DNA of 52,662 nucleotides from contig QFZU02000143.1 of the NCBI GenBank assembly GCA_003260025.2, positions 1-52,662 of the forward strand. The letters are read 5' to 3'. Both the position numbers and the translations under genes were made by a program. Each line of letters starts with the position of its first letter. Positions within the stretch are counted from its first letter, which is position 1. This document shows, one piece after another, positions 49,275-52,662 of the stretch. The notes under the pieces were generated by a model. It was not told the DNA's origin and made no database searches. It was given only the letters and a program-made list of their open reading frames with translations. The DNA comes from Microbispora triticiradicis. GTDB lineage: Bacteria > Actinomycetota > Actinomycetes > Streptosporangiales > Streptosporangiaceae.

Positions 49275-50155
49275 CCGTACAGACCGGAATCCAGCCCATC
49301 TCCGCGACGCGGCGAGCGAAGGACCGCCTGGTCCAGGTGCTCGTCTATCTGGCGTTCGCGCTCGCGGTCATCCCGCTCGTGTCGGTGCTGTGGCTCGTCG
49401 TCAAGAACGGCATCGGCCGGTTCGACATGGAGTTCTTCACCCACTCGATGCGCAACATCGGGGCGAGGGACGCCGGCGGCGGGGCCTACCACGCGATCAT
49501 CGGCACGCTCGAACAGGTGCTGCTCGCCTCGCTCATCGCGGTCCCGATCGGCCTGCTCACCGCGGTCTACCTGGTCGAGTACGGCGAGGGCGGCCGGCTG
49601 TCGAGAACCATCAGCTTCTTCGTGGACGTCATGACCGGCGTCCCTTCCGTGGTTTCCGGCCTGTTCGTCCTGGCCTTCTGGATCCTGGTGCTCGGCATGC
49701 CGTTCTCGGGCTTCGCCGGCGCGCTCGCGCTGTCGATCCTGATGATGCCGGTGGTGGTCCGGGCCACCGAGGAGATGCTCCGCCTCGTCCCGCGCGAACT
49801 GCGCGAGGCGTCGTACGCGCTGGGCGTGCCCAAGTGGCGCACGATCGTCAAGGTGGTGCTGCCCACGGCGCTCCCCGGCATCGTGACCGGCGTCATGCTG
49901 GCCGTCGCCCGGGTCGCCGGTGAGACGGCCCCGCTGCTCCTCACCGTCTTCGTCACCGACTCCATCAACAACGACCCGTTCAACGGCCCCCAGATGGGTC
50001 TGCCGTTGTACGTCTTCAACCAGACGATCCTGCCGACCGACGTGGCCGTCGCCCGCGCCTGGACCGGGGCGCTGACCCTGATCCTGATCGTCATGCTGCT
50101 CAACCTGGTCGCGCGCCTCATCACCTGGTGGCGTTCGCCCGCGAGGAGGAGGTAA
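49271..50155 (+). CDS. pstA: Phosphate ABC transporter permease PstA
   Basis: A 294-aa permease that pairs with PstC. About six hydrophobic segments are visible, with the coupling loop LREASYALGVPKWRTIVKVVLP and the characteristic MTGVPSVVSGLF. GTG 49271 overlaps the pstC TGA, so they are coupled. pstB follows after 3 bp. Confidence 0.95.
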   Translation: MTVQTGIQPISATRRAKDRLVQVLVYLAFALAVIPLVSVLWLVVKNGIGRFDMEFFTHSMRNIGARDAGGGAYHAIIGTLEQVLLASLIAVPIGLLTAVYLVEYGEGGRLSRTISFFVDVMTGVPSVVSGLFVLAFWILVLGMPFSGFAGALALSILMMPVVVRATEEMLRLVPRELREASYALGVPKWRTIVKVVLPTALPGIVTGVMLAVARVAGETAPLLLTVFVTDSINNDPFNGPQMGLPLYVFNQTILPTDVAVARAWTGALTLILIVMLLNLVARLITWWRSPARRR

Positions 50156-50158
50156 GGA

Positions 50159-50935
<777 letters not shown>

Positions 50936-50971
50936 CGCGCACTTCCTGCCGACGAGCTTTGGAGGGACCGG

Positions 50972-51676
50972 GTGACGGCACCCGCAGTGGAGGGGGACAC
51001 TCGGACGGCGCCCATGCTCCTGGTGGCCGATCCGGACGCGGGACTGGTGCGGCAGCTCTCGGCCGCCATGCAGGCCGAGGGCGTCGACGTTACCGGCGTG
51101 CCGGACGGCGCCCAGGCACTGCTGCAGGCCGGGGCGCTCCGGCCGGACGCCGTGCTGATCTGCGCCTCCCTCCCCATCGTCGGGCCCGTGGACTTCGTCC
51201 GGGCCGTACGGCTCGCGCGAACCATGCCCGTCCTGCTCGGCATCGACCTAGGCAGCGATGCCGGGCAGGCGTTGCGGGCCCTGGAGGCCGGGGCGACGGC
51301 CTGCGTGGCCCGGCCGTACCGGGTGCCAGAACTGCTCCCCCTCGTCCAGGCCGCCTTCCGGCGCCAGGACAACCACCGGACCGTGCTGACGATCGGCGAG
51401 GTCGAGCTCGACGTCACGGCGTACCAGGTGAAGGTGGCCGGGAGCATCGTCCACCTGCCGCTGCGGGAGTTCGAGCTGCTGCACTACCTGATGCGGAACG
51501 CGGACAGGACCGTCACCCGCGAACAGATCATGCGCAACGTCTGGCACTCGACCGACGGCATGTCGACGAACACGATCGCCGTACACGTGAAGCGCCTGCG
51601 CGCCCGGCTCGGCGACGTCGAGGACACAATGATCCAGACGGTGCGCGGAGTCGGCTACCGGCTCGTCAGCGGCTGA
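50972..51676 (+). CDS. Atypical OmpR/PhoB-type response regulator lacking the phosphoacceptor
   Basis: A 234-aa protein. The C-terminal winged helix (about residues 135-232) is canonical: LPLREFELLHYLMRNADRTV, EQIMRNVW and VHVKRLRARLGD, ending RGVGYRLVSG. The N-terminal receiver domain is degenerate. Where the phosphorylated Asp should be, the sequence reads VLICASLP (Cys). The acidic pair is reduced to VADPD, the Thr is replaced in PVLLGIDLG and the conserved Lys is Arg in VARPYRV. Aspartate phosphorylation is therefore unlikely. Its position right after pstSCAB suggests a role in phosphate control, but no histidine kinase is nearby. Confidence 0.88.
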   Translation: MTAPAVEGDTRTAPMLLVADPDAGLVRQLSAAMQAEGVDVTGVPDGAQALLQAGALRPDAVLICASLPIVGPVDFVRAVRLARTMPVLLGIDLGSDAGQALRALEAGATACVARPYRVPELLPLVQAAFRRQDNHRTVLTIGEVELDVTAYQVKVAGSIVHLPLREFELLHYLMRNADRTVTREQIMRNVWHSTDGMSTNTIAVHVKRLRARLGDVEDTMIQTVRGVGYRLVSG

Positions 51677-51697
51677 GAGCCCGCCGGTTCCACCCGC

Positions 51698-52555
51698 TCA
51701 GGAGAAGGTGCGGCCGAGGTTCGCGAGGCCGGCCTCCGCGTACGGCCTGATGCCCGTGCGCAGGCCGTACGCGACGTCCTCCAGCAGCGCGCACCGGGCG
51801 TAGAAGAGCATCCGTTCACGGCCCGCGTCGTCCAGCCCGCCCCGGTAGTGCTCCAGCGTCCGGGCGAGGACGGCGGGGCCGAGATCCCGGTAGACGAGCG
51901 CGAGGTCGTACGCGGGGTCGGCGACGGCTGCGTCTGTCCAGTCGATGACCCCCGTCACCGCGCTCGTCGCGACGTCCACCAGCACATGCTCGCTGCCCAG
52001 GTCGTTGTGGCAGAACGTCAGCGTCTCGGGGTCCGCGGGCGCCTCGGCGGCGAGGAACCCCTCGACCAGCCGGCGCTCCTCCGCGAGGAGACGGCCGGCG
52101 ATCTCCTCGTAGTCTCCCTCGGCCTCCTCCCTGAGGTCGCGCAATGGGTAGGCGTCGCGCGGCACCAGGTCCTCCACGCGCGGGACGGGCAGCAGGTGCA
52201 GTGCGCTGAGGAAGGCGCCCAGGGGCGCCGCCAGGCGGGCCGGCTCGGGTACGGGATGCCGGTTCAGCGGCAGGCCCGGGAGCTTGGGATACGCCAGCAT
52301 CCCCGCCTCGGGGACGACGAGAACCGGCCGCGGAACCGGGATCGTCGACACCTCACCGACGACGGCGAGCAGCGCCGCTTCACGCTCGACCGTCTCGCCG
52401 CGTTCATCGGGGTCGCCGGCCTTGCTCTGCCGCACAACCAACTCGCCGTTGACCTCGTACGCGGCGTTATCCTGTCCCTCGCCCAGCCGGTCGATCTTCC
52501 GGACCTCGTACCCGGGCAGATGGCGGGCCAGCAACCGGCGGATCTCCTCGGTCAT
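51698..52555 (-). CDS. Aminoglycoside phosphotransferase (APH) family kinase
   Basis: A 285-aa APH-fold kinase. The catalytic loop is FCHNDLGSEHVLVD and the metal site is GVIDWTDAAVADPAYDLA. LPGLPLNR and LGEGQDNAAYEV mark the nucleotide lobe. The family phosphorylates small molecules; antibiotic resistance cannot be assumed. I chose ATG 52555 because an in-frame GTG at 52582 lies in the terminator's T-tract. It follows the 5S rRNA terminator on the same strand, so it needs its own promoter within a short gap. Confidence 0.85.
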   Translation of the reverse strand: MTEEIRRLLARHLPGYEVRKIDRLGEGQDNAAYEVNGELVVRQSKAGDPDERGETVEREAALLAVVGEVSTIPVPRPVLVVPEAGMLAYPKLPGLPLNRHPVPEPARLAAPLGAFLSALHLLPVPRVEDLVPRDAYPLRDLREEAEGDYEEIAGRLLAEERRLVEGFLAAEAPADPETLTFCHNDLGSEHVLVDVATSAVTGVIDWTDAAVADPAYDLALVYRDLGPAVLARTLEHYRGGLDDAGRERMLFYARCALLEDVAYGLRTGIRPYAEAGLANLGRTFS

Positions 52556-52582
52556 CGCGGCATTCCAATCCCCGGGCGACAC

Positions 52583-52619
52583 AAAAAAAGGGGGGTCATC
52601 CCATACGGGATGACCCCCC
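52583..52619 (-). terminator. Rho-independent terminator of the rRNA operon
   Basis: GGGGGGTCATCCC (52590-52602), loop ATAC and GGGATGACCCCCC (52607-52619) form a perfect 13-bp stem. On the minus strand it is followed by TTTTTTT (52589-52583). It lies about 10 bp after the 5S rRNA 3' end. Confidence 0.92.
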
Positions 52620-52628
52620 TCAAAAAAT

Positions 52629-52662
52629 TGTCCGGCGGCGTCCTACTCTCCCACACCGTCCC
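52629..52662 (-). rRNA. rrf: 5S ribosomal RNA, 3' end only
   Basis: On the minus strand the last bases read GGTGTGGGAGAGTAGGACGC then CGCCGGACA, the conserved 3' end of actinobacterial 5S rRNA. The window cuts the gene. The terminator directly downstream agrees. Confidence 0.9.

Noticed and set aside
52556-52582. GTG 52582 start for the APH-like kinase
   Set aside because: It lies in the T-tract of the rRNA terminator and has no ribosome binding site; ATG 52555 is more plausible.

Overview
The window is high-GC actinomycete chromosome. The mycothiol-type SigR-RsrA pair, an actinobacterial biotin synthase accessory protein, a DasR-type regulator, many GTG starts and many leaderless-type start regions point to the Streptosporangiales or a close relative. 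The last bases are the 3' end of a 5S rRNA gene, so an rRNA operon lies just beyond the right edge.

Layout. (1) 1-9 kb is a biotin neighbourhood: the tail of bioF, dasR, bioD, bioB, an acetolactate-synthase-like TPP enzyme, a PASTA Ser/Thr kinase, bsaP, a hotdog thioesterase, a stand-alone biotinyl carrier protein and a biotin carboxylase. (2) 9-12 kb holds two membrane HD-domain phosphodiesterase-like proteins, one canonical HD-GYP and one degenerate. They are preceded by an unannotated 35-aa membrane peptide gene and a strong hairpin. (3) 12-22 kb is housekeeping: an epimerase, rsrA/sigR with a sigma-R-type promoter, a methyltransferase, a DksA-like zinc protein, a SRAP protein, aroA, rsgA (apparently a CTG start), a LysE exporter with a divergent MocR regulator, a hotdog thioesterase and hisN. 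(4) 22-45.8 kb looks like an accessory island: a lipoprotein/membrane-protein pair, a LuxR-type ATPase regulator broken by an 82-bp duplication, a TPR-CHAT protease, a cytosolic subtilase, an ECF-like sigma factor with a partner protein, and an eight-gene minus-strand operon (45419 down to 31533). That operon encodes five large proteins sharing a common module, one carrying an OmpA-like domain, then a 336-aa protein, a 49-aa acidic peptide and a CHAP-peptidoglycan-binding protein. (5) 45.7-52.6 kb holds a fructosamine kinase, a low-molecular-weight tyrosine phosphatase, pstSCAB with a PHO box, a response regulator lacking its phosphoacceptor, an APH-like kinase and the 5S rRNA end.

The most unusual part is the island. 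A palindrome of the form GAGTA-N6-TACTC lies upstream of the lipoprotein/LuxR pair, upstream of the peptide-CHAP pair and upstream of the large operon, which suggests one regulon. None of the eight operon products has a signal peptide, although two carry peptidoglycan-linked modules. I do not recognise the large proteins. This set is the best candidate for an undescribed system here.
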